Part shown: positions 18,365 through 27,966 of the stretch, piece after piece | How the letters are laid out: every line of letters begins with the position of its first letter | Position numbering within the stretch: the stretch's first letter is position 1 | Assembly (NCBI GenBank): GCA_034421295.1 | Contig: DAOUKM010000003.1 | Coordinates: 124,001 to 188,000 of the forward strand | Direction: 5' to 3' | Source: CAUZIR01 sp034421295 | GTDB taxonomy: Bacteria; Chloroflexota; Dehalococcoidia; Lucifugimonadales; UBA2962 | Length of the DNA stretch: 64,000 bases | The notes under the pieces: model-generated | What the model was told of the DNA's origin: nothing | The model's input: only the letters and a program-made list of their open reading frames with translations | Database searches by the model: none | Program-made: the position numbers and the translations under genes

Positions 18365-19438
18365 ATGGATCTTTTCAGGCGTTTGATCCCCGTCATCGCG
18401 GTGGCGGCAGTCGCGCTAATGGCGGTTGCCGCGTGCGGCGGAGACGATGAGGGTGCTCAGGAGAGCACCCTGGACGTGATTCTCGATCGCGGGGTCATGA
18501 TCTGCGGCATCAAGGCCGACACGCCCGGCTTCGGGGTGCTGAACCCCGACGGCACTGCCGAGGGCAACGACGTTGAATTCTGTCACGCCCTTGCAGCGGC
18601 GATATTCGGTGACAGGGACAAGGTCGAATTCAAGGAGGCCACGTCGGCCAACAGGTTTGAGCTGCTCGCCGCAGAGGAGATCGACGTGCTGATTCGCACG
18701 ACGACCTGGACGGCCAGCCGAGATGCAGACCTGAATGTGGCGTTCGCGCCGACGACCTTCTATGACGGCGCCGGAATCATGGTCAAGGCGGCAGCCGGGA
18801 TCAGCAGCGTCACCGACCTCGGGGGGTCCACGATCTGCATACTGGACGGCACCAGCACCCAGGGCGCGGTCTCTGACTTCTTTGCAGAGCAGGGACTCAC
18901 GTACGAGGAGTTGACCTTCCAGGCCAATCCCGAGCTTCGTGCCGCTTTTATAGCCGACCAGTGCGACGCATGGTCCTCTGACAAGTCGCAGCTCGGCGGT
19001 CACCAGTTCACCCTGAAGGCGGATGACGGCATCGACGCGGTTGTACTGCCCGAGACCCTGTCCAAGGAGCCCCTTGGCCCCAGCGTCAGGGACTGGGACT
19101 CGGAGTGGGAAGACGTGGTGCGCTGGGTGGTCAACGGCATGATCATCGCTGAAGAGCAGGGCGTGACCCAGGCGAACGTAAAGCAGATGGCGGCCAACCC
19201 GCCGAACAACACCGTGGCACGTCTGCTGGGTGTTGGCTTCGATGGCGGAGCGCCGAGCAACCTTGGGATCGGGCATGGCAAGATACCCAGCACGTTCATG
19301 CAGGCCGTGATCGAGCAGGTAGGCAACTACGGCGAGACGTACGAGCGTACGCTGGCCCGCGTGGGGCTTACCAGGGCAGGTTCTCCGAACGCGTCTTACC
19401 TTGACGGCGGTCTGATCTACGCACCGCCGATGCGCTAG
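18365..19438 (+). CDS. aapJ: general amino-acid ABC transporter substrate-binding lipoprotein
   Basis: A 357-aa extracytoplasmic binding protein (family 3 SBP, AapJ type). The ATG at 18365 follows a good ribosome site (GGGAGG, 6 nt upstream). A hydrophobic leader ends in a lipobox VAAC|G, so it is probably lipid-anchored. Mature features: LDVILDRGVMICGIKADTPGFG at the start, then GNDVEFCHALAAAIFGD and the hinge region SVTDLGGSTICILDGTSTQ. It is first in a four-gene importer operon. Aap systems take up a broad range of L-amino acids. The symbol is assigned by family and operon order. Confidence 0.92.
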   Translation: MDLFRRLIPVIAVAAVALMAVAACGGDDEGAQESTLDVILDRGVMICGIKADTPGFGVLNPDGTAEGNDVEFCHALAAAIFGDRDKVEFKEATSANRFELLAAEEIDVLIRTTTWTASRDADLNVAFAPTTFYDGAGIMVKAAAGISSVTDLGGSTICILDGTSTQGAVSDFFAEQGLTYEELTFQANPELRAAFIADQCDAWSSDKSQLGGHQFTLKADDGIDAVVLPETLSKEPLGPSVRDWDSEWEDVVRWVVNGMIIAEEQGVTQANVKQMAANPPNNTVARLLGVGFDGGAPSNLGIGHGKIPSTFMQAVIEQVGNYGETYERTLARVGLTRAGSPNASYLDGGLIYAPPMR

Positions 19439-19464
19439 GCGTTCCTCACAAATCGCAGGGCTAT

Positions 19465-19497
19465 CCGTAGGGGCGGGACGAACTCCCGCCCCTGCGG
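19465..19497 (+). terminator. strong stem-loop between SBP and permease genes
   Basis: A 14-bp stem (CCGTAGGGGCGGGA pairing with TCCCGCCCCTGCGG, one T-G wobble) with a CGAAC loop. It is followed by AATTTG rather than a long T-run. In binding-protein operons such elements partly stop transcription or protect the upstream mRNA, giving more binding protein than permease. Confidence 0.75.
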
Positions 19498-19534
19498 AAT
19501 TTGTGCCATGCGTGCAATGCGAAATTGATCCGCG

Positions 19535-20701
19535 ATGAAGCAGATCCTAAAGAACATCTGGTTTAGGAATCGCTCCCGCAGTCTCGCGGTCAACCTGATC
19601 GTCGGGGGGCTAGCCGGAATAATCGCCGGCTACTTCATCTACTCGATAGCGGTCAACCTATTCGACTTCGATTTCCTGTTCGGGCCTTACGGGAGCCCGG
19701 ACAGGAGCTCCATATTCGTCCAGCTCGATGTCGAGGCGAGCGACGCGAGATGGGTGGGCATCCTCAAGGGCGCCGGGAACACCATATCGGTGGTGTTCTT
19801 CGCCATTATCCTGTCCTCCCTGCTGGGCCTGGCCGTCGGCGTGGCCCGCCTGTCCTCCAACCCCATGATCACAAGGCTTGGCGGGGTCTACGTCGAGCTG
19901 TTCAGGAACCTGCCGCTACTGCTGATCATGTTCTTTTTCGCCTTCGCCGTCTTCAGGTCGCTGCCGAGGATAGAGGAGAAGGCGGGATTGGACGGAGTAA
20001 TTCACATAAGCAACCGTGGCATGGCCATCCCGTGGCCCGAGACGGCCCACTCCCTATGGTGGCTGTGGCTCGTTCTGGTGGTGGTGGCCGCAGCCGCCGC
20101 GCTGCTGGTCCGGAGAATGCGCCTGCGCAGGGAGGATCTGACCGGCGAGACGCTGCGGCCTAACACGTGGGCCGTCGCGATATTCCTGGTGATTGGGGTC
20201 GGGTCATACGCCGCGCTGCTGGCGCCGGTGCGCGTTAGCCTCCCGGAGGTGACCCAGTCGGCGTCCGGTTTCTACGGTTACACGGGTGGCAATCTGCTCG
20301 GGCTCGGCTACCTGAGCGCCCTGGTGTCCCTGACGCTGTATTTCAGCGCGTTCATAGCCGAGATCGTTCGCGGGTCCATACAGTCCGTCCCCCGGGGACA
20401 GACGGAGGCCGCTGCATCCATGGGGCTGACTGCCTACCAGCAGTTCACCCTGATCATACTGCCCCAGGCCCTGCGCACGATGATCCCCTCGCTGAACAAC
20501 GAGTACCAGAATGCCAACAAGGACTCGACGCTGGCGCATGCGATCGCCTACGGCGAGATAGTGTTGATCTCCAACAGGATCGTCAACAATTCCGGCAACC
20601 TGCTGCAGACCTACCTGTTCATATTCTTCGTGTTCATCGTTACAAACCTGGTGATCTCGCTGATCATGAACACGATCAACCGTAACGTCCAGATCAAATG
20701 A
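19535..20701 (+). CDS. aapQ: amino-acid ABC transporter permease (AapQ type)
   Basis: A 388-aa inner-membrane permease. Long for the HisM family (about 220-240 aa) because of an N-terminal extension and inserted helices, as is usual in AapQ/AapM. TM segments are visible from residue 20 onward (NLIVGGLAGIIAGYFIYSIAV). The coupling EAA loop reads EAAASMGLTAYQQFTLIILPQALR near residue 290. The stop overlaps the next start (ATGA). Confidence 0.92.
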   Translation: MKQILKNIWFRNRSRSLAVNLIVGGLAGIIAGYFIYSIAVNLFDFDFLFGPYGSPDRSSIFVQLDVEASDARWVGILKGAGNTISVVFFAIILSSLLGLAVGVARLSSNPMITRLGGVYVELFRNLPLLLIMFFFAFAVFRSLPRIEEKAGLDGVIHISNRGMAIPWPETAHSLWWLWLVLVVVAAAAALLVRRMRLRREDLTGETLRPNTWAVAIFLVIGVGSYAALLAPVRVSLPEVTQSASGFYGYTGGNLLGLGYLSALVSLTLYFSAFIAEIVRGSIQSVPRGQTEAAASMGLTAYQQFTLIILPQALRTMIPSLNNEYQNANKDSTLAHAIAYGEIVLISNRIVNNSGNLLQTYLFIFFVFIVTNLVISLIMNTINRNVQIK

Positions 20702-22047
20702 TGGCGTCCGCCGCTTACCGCATGACCGTATCCAGGCACGTGGACTGGGCGCGGGAGAACCTGTTCAACTCGTGGCGGAATTCCGTCCTGAGCCTGCTGG
20801 CCATCGTGATCGGTATCGCCATCGCGTACGCGCTGGTCAGGTTCGTCATGTTCCAGGCCAACTGGGACCTGGTGGCGATCAACCGAAAGCTGTTTTTCAT
20901 CGGCTCTTACCCCGCAGGGGAGACCTTCCGCATATGGATCTCGGTCTATGTCACCGCGGCCCTGATCGCCCTGACGTACGGCATCTGGGTCGGGAGGCTG
21001 AGGCCGTTCCTGGTGGTCATAGGCGTGGTGGCGGTGCTGATCCTCACCCTCGGCCTGGGGGCCGAGCACTCGATCGTCGAGCGGGATTACACAGAGGAGA
21101 TCATATCTGCGGACGGCGAGGTCTCCGTGATCACCGGCGTCCAGAGGGAGCTGGTGGCGGACCGTGGCTGGGCGCCGTCCTGGCTCTACTCCCTCTCGCT
21201 GGGGCTGGCCGTGCCGTTCGGCGGGTCGTGGATACTGCTGGCCGCGCTGTTCGCGTTCATGGGGGGAGCCGCCTGGGCGGCCAAGCAGTACCTGTCCCGG
21301 TGGAAAACCAATCCGATAACGCTCCAGGCGATCGGCGCCGCCTGGGTGCTGCTTATCCCGTTCGTCTTCCTTCTGCAGATCGGTGTCTCGAGCGGCCACT
21401 GGGAAAGCTCGTTCCTTGATCTGCTGGTCTTTACGGTGGGCGGCTTTTTCTCGTTCTTCATCGGTATCGGGCTCGCGCTGGGAAGGGTCTCTCCGTTCAG
21501 GGCCATACGCTACGCCGCCGTCGGCTACATAGAGGTCGTGCGCGCTGCCCCGCTGCTGGTGTGGCTGCTGTTCGCCACGTTCCTGGACGACGAGTTGGGG
21601 CCCGTAGGGGCGGCGTTCAGCAGCATCGATCTGGCCTACCGGGTCATGATAGTCTTCGCCCTGTTTGGCGGGGCATACATCGCCGAGGTGGTGCGAGGCG
21701 GCCTGCAGTCCATACCCCGGGGCCAGCATGAGGCGGCAGATGCCATAGGACTGTCGGCGGCTCAAAAGTATGTCTACATCATCCTTCCGCAGGCGATCAA
21801 GGCGGTCATCCCGGCCATCATCGGTCGGTTCATAGCCCTGTGGAAGGACACGGCGCTGCTCGCCGCGATATCGCTGGTCAACACGCTCGAAAAGGCCAAG
21901 AAGATACTCGGAGGTCAGACGGACATAGCGGATGGCGCCTTCTTCGAGATCTACCTTGTCGTCGCGCTCATATACTGGCTGGTGTCGTACGTGCTCTCGC
22001 GTCTCGGGGGAGCAGCAGAGGCCCGACTGGGTGTAGGCAGGAGATAG
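20698..22047 (+). CDS. aapM: amino-acid ABC transporter permease (AapM type)
   Basis: A 449-aa partner permease with a 4-bp overlap with aapQ. Several TM helices lie before the transport domain, and the EAA loop reads EAADAIGLSAAQKYVYIILPQAIK near residue 345. Order and length match AapM of the general L-amino-acid transporter. It forms the membrane channel with AapQ. Confidence 0.92.
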   Translation: MMASAAYRMTVSRHVDWARENLFNSWRNSVLSLLAIVIGIAIAYALVRFVMFQANWDLVAINRKLFFIGSYPAGETFRIWISVYVTAALIALTYGIWVGRLRPFLVVIGVVAVLILTLGLGAEHSIVERDYTEEIISADGEVSVITGVQRELVADRGWAPSWLYSLSLGLAVPFGGSWILLAALFAFMGGAAWAAKQYLSRWKTNPITLQAIGAAWVLLIPFVFLLQIGVSSGHWESSFLDLLVFTVGGFFSFFIGIGLALGRVSPFRAIRYAAVGYIEVVRAAPLLVWLLFATFLDDELGPVGAAFSSIDLAYRVMIVFALFGGAYIAEVVRGGLQSIPRGQHEAADAIGLSAAQKYVYIILPQAIKAVIPAIIGRFIALWKDTALLAAISLVNTLEKAKKILGGQTDIADGAFFEIYLVVALIYWLVSYVLSRLGGAAEARLGVGRR

Positions 22048-22074
22048 CGATCCCTTCGCTGGGAGGATTGGCAC

Positions 22075-22827
22075 ATGAAGGTTAAGAACGGCAAAGAGAT
22101 CGTCCGCCTGGAAAAGGTGGTCAAGCGGTTCGGCGATTTCACCGCGCTAAACGGGGTCGACGTTTCGATTTCTGAGGGTGAGGTTGTGGTCATCATCGGG
22201 CCCTCGGGATCCGGCAAATCAACGATGCTCAGGACGATAAACCAGCTCGAACGGCACGATGCTGGCCGGATCGTTGTGGACGGTATTGAGCTCACAGACG
22301 ACTCGCGGAGCCTGGCCATGATAAGGGCGGAGACCGGGATGGTCTTTCAGTCGTTCAACCTGTTCCCGCACCTGACCGTCCTGCGCAACATATCGCTCGC
22401 CCCGCAGAAAGTGCGCCACATGCCGCAGAGGGAAGCGGAAGAGCTTGCGCTGCGTCTCCTGGAACGCGTTGGGATACCCGAGCAGGCCGAGAAGTACCCC
22501 GGCCAGCTATCGGGTGGTCAGCAGCAGCGCGTCGCCATAGCGCGCTCTATGGCCAAGAACCCCAAGGTGATGATGTTCGACGAGCCCACCTCGGCGCTCG
22601 ATCCGGAGATGATCAACGAGGTCCTGAATGTCATGGGCGAACTGGCTGCGGACGGCATGACGATGATATGCGTCACGCACGAAATGGGCTTTGCCAGGAA
22701 CGTGGCGGACAGGGTTATCTTCATGGACGAGGGGGAGATAGTTGAGGTCGCCACGCCGGACGAGTTCTTCAGCAATCCCAAAGAGCCCCGCACCAGACTG
22801 TTCCTCGACCAGATCCTCACACACTAG
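22075..22827 (+). CDS. aapP: amino-acid ABC transporter ATP-binding protein
   Basis: A 250-aa cytoplasmic ATPase of the importer, 27 bp after aapM. Walker A GPSGSGKST, Q-loop MVFQSFNLFPHLT, signature LSGGQQQR, Walker B VMMFDEPTSALDPEM and H-loop CVTHEMGFAR are all intact. Sequence is of the GlnQ/HisP/AapP polar amino-acid class. Confidence 0.95.
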   Translation: MKVKNGKEIVRLEKVVKRFGDFTALNGVDVSISEGEVVVIIGPSGSGKSTMLRTINQLERHDAGRIVVDGIELTDDSRSLAMIRAETGMVFQSFNLFPHLTVLRNISLAPQKVRHMPQREAEELALRLLERVGIPEQAEKYPGQLSGGQQQRVAIARSMAKNPKVMMFDEPTSALDPEMINEVLNVMGELAADGMTMICVTHEMGFARNVADRVIFMDEGEIVEVATPDEFFSNPKEPRTRLFLDQILTH

Positions 22828-22829
22828 CC

Positions 22830-22845
22830 CGCCGCAAGAGCGGCG
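22830..22845 (+). terminator. short GC hairpin after the amino-acid importer operon
   Basis: A 6-bp perfect stem (CGCCGC-AAGA-GCGGCG) starting 3 bases after the aapP stop. No T-tract follows, so intrinsic termination is uncertain. Confidence 0.35.
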
Positions 22846-23037
22846 AACGAACTCATTCGGCACGCCGCGTCCCGGCCGCCCAAAATTCCGGAGTCGCCCC
22901 GGTCAGCTGGAATCGTGCATCACACCTGAGGCCGTTCTGCTGACTCCCCCATAGTGCCCGGGGGGAGGGCGGGAACTCAGCGTGCCGTCAGTTGGTGCCT
23001 TCGGCGCAGGAGAGAATCCCGGGAATGACCTTTCGAT

Positions 23038-24210
23038 CTACCACCTTGAGGATTCCTCTGCGTACACGTGATCGGGCAGCCTGTAGCTGATACCCGCCTC
23101 ATCGAACATCGATGCCTCCAGAAGGGAGGTGAACTGGGTGAAGTTGTTGCTGCTGGAGAGTCTTGGGAGCAGCCTGCCCAGGGTGCGCTGGTAACGCTCC
23201 TGCATGCGGAACCAGGCCAGCACACCCAGCGTCAGGCTGGAGGGATAGTTGAGCTCGTTGGCAAGGGGATTTCCGATTAGTGCCCGGGAGACGGTGAAAA
23301 CGTACTTTGCCAGCGTGCGGCGCTCTATGGGATCGTCTATTCCGACGACCAGCGGTGCGGAGTTGATCAGCGAGTTGGCCATGGCAATGGACTCCAGCTG
23401 ACCGGCCGGTTCGCACATCTTGCCTATGTCGAACAGCCTCAGGGCGTCCTCCTCATTTTCATAGAGAATCGTCTCCGGGATGCCCATCAGGTAGCCCGAA
23501 TACCGCCAGATGGCCATGAAGCTCCGTCTTTCGTCTTCGTCGAACACGGCGCCAAGGCTCTTAAGGTGCATCAGCAGCCTGGCCGAGAAGGCGGTGATGG
23601 CAAAGCCGACGTGGGCCGCGCTTATCGGCACGCCCCACGCCTCGTGGTCCCACTCACCTGACTCGTTCAGGAGGTGCCTGACCTGAGCGTGGATGAGCCG
23701 AACCCGGACCGACAGCTTCCATCCGTCGGCCTCCCTCCTCAACCCTCCGGGCATGAATATCTCGATCATGTGGCGGTTGTTCTGCTTCAGGCGCCTGACC
23801 CCCTGGTCGCGAAGCCTGCCGGTCGTAAAGAAGGACTTGCTGATATTGGTAGAGAAGCCCTCAACGAGGACGCCGCCTACGAAGGCGCCAAGGACCAGCC
23901 TCGAGTTCCTGTGGAACATCCTGATGCCCGGGATGAAGGAAGGGAAATCGACCCAGTCTGGCGGAGACTCGATGCTCTCAAAAAAGTCGAGCAGCGCCGG
24001 CGGCGCTCCGGCCAGCGTCTCCTCGTCGCCGTCCATGGCGGCCTGGATGAAGCGCCCGGACTGTCCCGGATCAAGCTTGAGGAGCTCATGTACCACGGCG
24101 TCGGCCTCATCGTCTCCTACATTTGTGTGGGCTACGTAGTTTGAGGCGATCTCCGGCTCGAGCGCACTTGCCCTTTCATAGCCCGGCTCGTAGTCGGTAG
24201 GGATATTCAT
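23038..24210 (-). CDS. DUF2236 / MpaB-type oxygenase-like protein
   Basis: A 390-aa helical protein of the DUF2236 family, which includes the rubber oxygenase Lcp and the fungal MpaB oxygenase, haem proteins that cleave isoprenoid double bonds. Matching parts: FVGGVLVEGFSTNISKS, the helix VRLIHAQVRHLL and the following WGVPISAAHVGFAITAFS (candidate haem-ligand His), then RYSGYLMGIPE. No signal peptide is seen. The ATG at 24210 directly follows the stop of the MMPL exporter gene with no gap (TAGATG), so it is translated from the same mRNA. Substrate unknown. Confidence 0.8.
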   Translation of the reverse strand: MNIPTDYEPGYERASALEPEIASNYVAHTNVGDDEADAVVHELLKLDPGQSGRFIQAAMDGDEETLAGAPPALLDFFESIESPPDWVDFPSFIPGIRMFHRNSRLVLGAFVGGVLVEGFSTNISKSFFTTGRLRDQGVRRLKQNNRHMIEIFMPGGLRREADGWKLSVRVRLIHAQVRHLLNESGEWDHEAWGVPISAAHVGFAITAFSARLLMHLKSLGAVFDEDERRSFMAIWRYSGYLMGIPETILYENEEDALRLFDIGKMCEPAGQLESIAMANSLINSAPLVVGIDDPIERRTLAKYVFTVSRALIGNPLANELNYPSSLTLGVLAWFRMQERYQRTLGRLLPRLSSSNNFTQFTSLLEASMFDEAGISYRLPDHVYAEESSRW

Positions 24211-26406
24211 CTAGGGAGGGCCTTCTTCGGCTGGCTCAACGCGCAGGTCTGGAAGCCAGCTGAGCGCCGACGGCAGGTACCAGTTTCGCCTGCCCAGCAC
24301 CTCCATGCTGGCCGGAACCAGGACCGAGCGCACCAGCGTGGCGTCAAGGAGAATGGCGACGGCGAGCCCGAATCCCACCTGCTGGTTAAGGATGTAGTCG
24401 CCTGCGGCGAATCCCCCGAACACCGCGACCATGATAAGGGCCGCCCCTGTGATGATTCCGGCGGTCGACCGCAGCCCGTAGGCCACGGCACCGGCGTTGT
24501 CGCCGGTCTGGTCGTAGCGCTCGCGGATGCGGCTCAGCAAAAACACGTGATAGTCCATCGATAGCCCGAACAGGACCGTGAACAGGAAGAGCGGTATCCA
24601 GGCGTCTATGACCTCCGAATGGCTGAAGCCAAACAGGTCCGTGCCCAGTCCCTTCTGGAAGACAAGCACCAGCAGCCCGTACGAGGCGCCGACGGAAAGA
24701 AGGTTCATGATCACGGCCTTGATCGGGATGACGATCGATCTGAAGACCAGCATCAGGATCAGAAAGCTAAAGCCCAGCACGAACGCAAATACGATCGGCG
24801 TGTACCTGTCGACGATGCCGAACAGGTCCGTCGCCACCGCGCTCACGCCGCCAACGTGTACCTCGGCGGGAACCCCGTCGAATGCTGCGGGAATGTACTG
24901 CTCGCGGAGCGCGGCGATCCTGTCCACGGCCGCCGGGCTCCTGGGCTCTCCGGAGATCTCAACTGTGATTATCGCCAGGTCTTGCTCCGGGTGCTGTTCG
25001 TACAGGGCCGGTATGCGCCGAATCGACTCGTCGGAATCGAGCGATGTCTGAAGGGCCAGTATCGCCTCCTGCACCCGGGGATCTTCGGGGTCCGCGTCGA
25101 TGACCACGGTTGTGGGGTTGACGAGACCGAAGGAGAACTCATCCTCGATTGCGAAGAAGGCCTCCCTGGTCTTGGCTGACTCCGGCAGGGTGTCCACCCC
25201 GTTCAGGCCCGTCTGGATGTCGAAGTAGAAGTACGTGGCCAGGACCATGGGGGCGCCTATGGCGACTATGCTGATCAAGGGGAACCTGGTCACCGCGCGC
25301 GTGATCCACTCCCAGACCCCCTCCTGGCCTTCCTCGAATCCCTGCGACCTGGTCCTGCCTATGAGCGGGATCCGCAGGCGGTTTACGCCAGAGCCGATCA
25401 GTGCCAGCACCGCAGGAACCAGGGTGAGCGTGGCCGCAAGGGTCACGGCGACCACGAGAATTGCTCCTATGCCGATCGACTGGAAGAACGAGGAGGGAAT
25501 CAGAAGCATCCCGCACAGGGCGATGATCACGGTCACGCCGCTGAACAGCACTGTGCGCCCCGCCGCCGCCCCGGCCCTCTCCACCGCCTCGAGCTTGCTC
25601 AGGCCCCTGGCAAGCTCCTCCCTGAAGCGCGAGATTATAAAGAGCGCATAGTCTATGCCGACGGCGAGACCGATCATGGTGATCATCATCTGGACGAAGA
25701 ACACCAGCTCGAATGCCTGGCCTATCGCTGAGGCAAGACCCAGTGCCACGATGATCGCAAGAACGGCAAGGATTATCGGCACCAGGGCGGCTATCAGCGT
25801 TCCAAACAGGACGAGAAGGATCGCCAGCGCGACGACGACCCCGAATCGTTCTCCCTGCTCAAGATCGCTCTGAGCGATCTCGTTGGCCTCTGAGGCGATG
25901 CTGGCCGTCCCTGCAATCAGAACGCGAAAGTCGTCGGACGCGTCCTCCTCCTCGACTATGTGGACAACCTCCTCGACGTACTCGGTGGCCTCCTTGATGC
26001 TGCCGGAGAGTCTCACGGGGATGATGGTGGTCTTGCGATCTGCAGACACCAGAGACGGGTCGGGAAGCCGATAGAAGTTAAACGCCTGGGAGACTTTTTC
26101 CTGCCCGAGAGCGACGATGCGGTCGAACACGCCTTCGACCTTGGTCCGGAACCGTGGATCGTCCACAGTCAGGGAATCGGAGCCTACGACGATTATCTCG
26201 ATCACCGGTTCAGTCCGGTCCAGCCGCTCCTCCACCAGGTTGGCGGCCTTCTGTGACTCGGCGCCGCCCGTTAGCTTCAGCTCTGTGGTGGTCGCGCTGT
26301 CCAGGAGATTGAGGATCAGCGCGATCCCCGCCGCCGCCAGAACGATCCAGACGCCGATCGTCACCAGCGGCCTTTGCCCGCATATCCGAGCGAGGTACTC
26401 GGTCAA
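24211..26406 (-). CDS. MMPL-family RND exporter
   Basis: A 731-aa inner-membrane transporter. TM1 (residues 15-35) is followed by an extracytoplasmic domain and a block of five TM helices with the proton-relay GxxxD-type motif AVGIDYALFIISRFREEL. The second half repeats the plan (FGLSMDYHVFLLSRIRERY). Length and the MMPL pattern fit exporters of lipids and hydrophobic compounds found in mycobacteria and Chloroflexota. It is co-transcribed with the DUF2236 oxygenase directly downstream. Confidence 0.93.
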   Translation of the reverse strand: MTEYLARICGQRPLVTIGVWIVLAAAGIALILNLLDSATTTELKLTGGAESQKAANLVEERLDRTEPVIEIIVVGSDSLTVDDPRFRTKVEGVFDRIVALGQEKVSQAFNFYRLPDPSLVSADRKTTIIPVRLSGSIKEATEYVEEVVHIVEEEDASDDFRVLIAGTASIASEANEIAQSDLEQGERFGVVVALAILLVLFGTLIAALVPIILAVLAIIVALGLASAIGQAFELVFFVQMMITMIGLAVGIDYALFIISRFREELARGLSKLEAVERAGAAAGRTVLFSGVTVIIALCGMLLIPSSFFQSIGIGAILVVAVTLAATLTLVPAVLALIGSGVNRLRIPLIGRTRSQGFEEGQEGVWEWITRAVTRFPLISIVAIGAPMVLATYFYFDIQTGLNGVDTLPESAKTREAFFAIEDEFSFGLVNPTTVVIDADPEDPRVQEAILALQTSLDSDESIRRIPALYEQHPEQDLAIITVEISGEPRSPAAVDRIAALREQYIPAAFDGVPAEVHVGGVSAVATDLFGIVDRYTPIVFAFVLGFSFLILMLVFRSIVIPIKAVIMNLLSVGASYGLLVLVFQKGLGTDLFGFSHSEVIDAWIPLFLFTVLFGLSMDYHVFLLSRIRERYDQTGDNAGAVAYGLRSTAGIITGAALIMVAVFGGFAAGDYILNQQVGFGLAVAILLDATLVRSVLVPASMEVLGRRNWYLPSALSWLPDLRVEPAEEGPP

Positions 26407-26974
26407 CAGCTAACTCCTTTCATACCGGCGCCGGCGTCCCGCAACTTGAGCTTGCCCTGATCCACGATTCTTGCAATCAAGGTCCCCGGCAGTCTTCTCA
26501 AAGCGGTAAGGGCTCTGGGCCAAGCATGATACTCCCAAGAGATTACCGCTCCCTAGCGCTGGCCGGTCGCCATCGTGATTCTCCCATGGTCGGCAAATGA
26601 CTTAACGATACTCCCTCTGGATAGCCGACCTGACACCCGAACGAACCGGCCGCGGGCTCTGAAACGCCACGCTGCGTTGCATGGAGTGTAGGGGAGGGTC
26701 CCGCCAGCGGCCGATGAGATGAGGTAGCCGCAGCCGTGGTTCGTCCCGTTCTCCGGGCTAACAGGCGAACGCCCGCGCATGGCGTCGGACTGTCTCACGG
26801 ATGTCGGGATGCGGGATCCGGGGAATGGGAGAGCCCACTTCTCGCGGCAAGAGCTTGGTCCCTGCATACTGGCGCCAGCGCGTTCACGGTGACCGCCCGG
26901 CCACCAATCGGTCAGGCGGAAACGTGACCGCGAGAAGCCAGACCCTCCCGCAGCCCGGATCGCCTGCGATGAAC
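26407..26974. other. intergenic region, no gene recognised
   Basis: About 570 bases upstream of the MMPL gene and downstream of the alpha-E gene (both minus). It should contain the MMPL promoter and the end of the alpha-E transcript, but no clear hairpin with T-tract or promoter pair is visible. Confidence 0.4.
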
Positions 26975-27961
26975 TCAGCGAGTCGGCAGGTCTTCCACCG
27001 GGTAGTCGAAGTATGTATTTGTAACCAGATCGTGTAGGTCTCTGCAGTAGATGTTCACCTGCCTTAGCAGGTCGGAACTGTCGTCGTGATCCGGCCAGTC
27101 ATAATGAGTCAGGGAGGTCAGCCGGCCGGCCAGCCGGCTGGCGGCCGCGCTCGAGTGCCTGTCCGGTCCCGGTCCGATCGCGGCCAGTTCGCCGGCCACG
27201 TTGTCAAGCGACCTGCAGAGCGAGCCGGGAAGCAGTGGATCGGTGGCCAGGAGGTCTAGCACCTGGCCTGGCTCGACCTCGACGCTATAGCGCCGGCTGT
27301 AGGCCTCGAACGCGTGGTAAAGGCGCAGAAGGCTGGTCCAATCCGCCTCCGAGGACTCCTCGCTCATCTTGTCGATCGCGATCTGCGAGAGCAGGAGGGT
27401 CGCGGTCAGCTGGGCGCGCTCGACGGCGCGCCCGAGCTGCATGAAGCGCCAGCCTTCGTCGCGATACATGGTGGCGGCGGCCACGCCGGCGACTGTGTCC
27501 ATCTCGGTCGCGGTCTCCGCGTAGAAGCTCTCGGGAGAGACCTTCCAAATCTGCTTCATGTCCAGTTTCTGGATGCGCAGGTAGGTGAGGTTCAGGCGGG
27601 TCCACATCTCGGCGCTGATGCACTGGCGCATCTGGCGCGCGTTCTCGCGGCCGAGGGCGAAACAGCTCCAGACCGAGGCCGGGTTAGATCGCTCGAAGGT
27701 CAGGTCGTCGGCCAGCGCATACGAGTCCGCCAGGGCGTAGGAATCCGCAAGCGAATAGTCGCCGTCTTCAAGCAGCTCGATGTCGCCCGAAGGGGGCTGG
27801 CGGCCGACGCTTCCGTAGATTCGAATCCATCCGAAGTGGATCTCCCTGAGCGGTCGGTCCACCAGGATTTCCGTCTGCATCCGCAGCATGCGGCACAGGT
27901 GCTCCGCCCGCTCCAGGTAGCGGCTCATCCAGTAGAGACCCTGGGCGCTGCGTGCAAGCAT
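26975..27961 (-). CDS. alpha-E domain protein (DUF403)
   Basis: A 328-aa all-helical protein from the ATG at 27961 (MLARSAQGLYWMSRYLERAEHLCRML, the family signature start). The same frame remains open far upstream through the amtB region, but that part is antisense noise. Later marks: VWSCFALGRENARQMR and FMQLGRAVERAQLTATLL. Alpha-E proteins normally sit beside a circularly permuted ATP-grasp protein and are thought to act with it on an unknown peptide-like product. Here the ATP-grasp gene is two genes upstream, with amtB between. An odd heptad repeat (SLADSYALADSYALADD) is inserted near residue 65. Confidence 0.88.
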   Translation of the reverse strand: MLARSAQGLYWMSRYLERAEHLCRMLRMQTEILVDRPLREIHFGWIRIYGSVGRQPPSGDIELLEDGDYSLADSYALADSYALADDLTFERSNPASVWSCFALGRENARQMRQCISAEMWTRLNLTYLRIQKLDMKQIWKVSPESFYAETATEMDTVAGVAAATMYRDEGWRFMQLGRAVERAQLTATLLLSQIAIDKMSEESSEADWTSLLRLYHAFEAYSRRYSVEVEPGQVLDLLATDPLLPGSLCRSLDNVAGELAAIGPGPDRHSSAAASRLAGRLTSLTHYDWPDHDDSSDLLRQVNIYCRDLHDLVTNTYFDYPVEDLPTR

Positions 27962-27966
27962 CGGCT

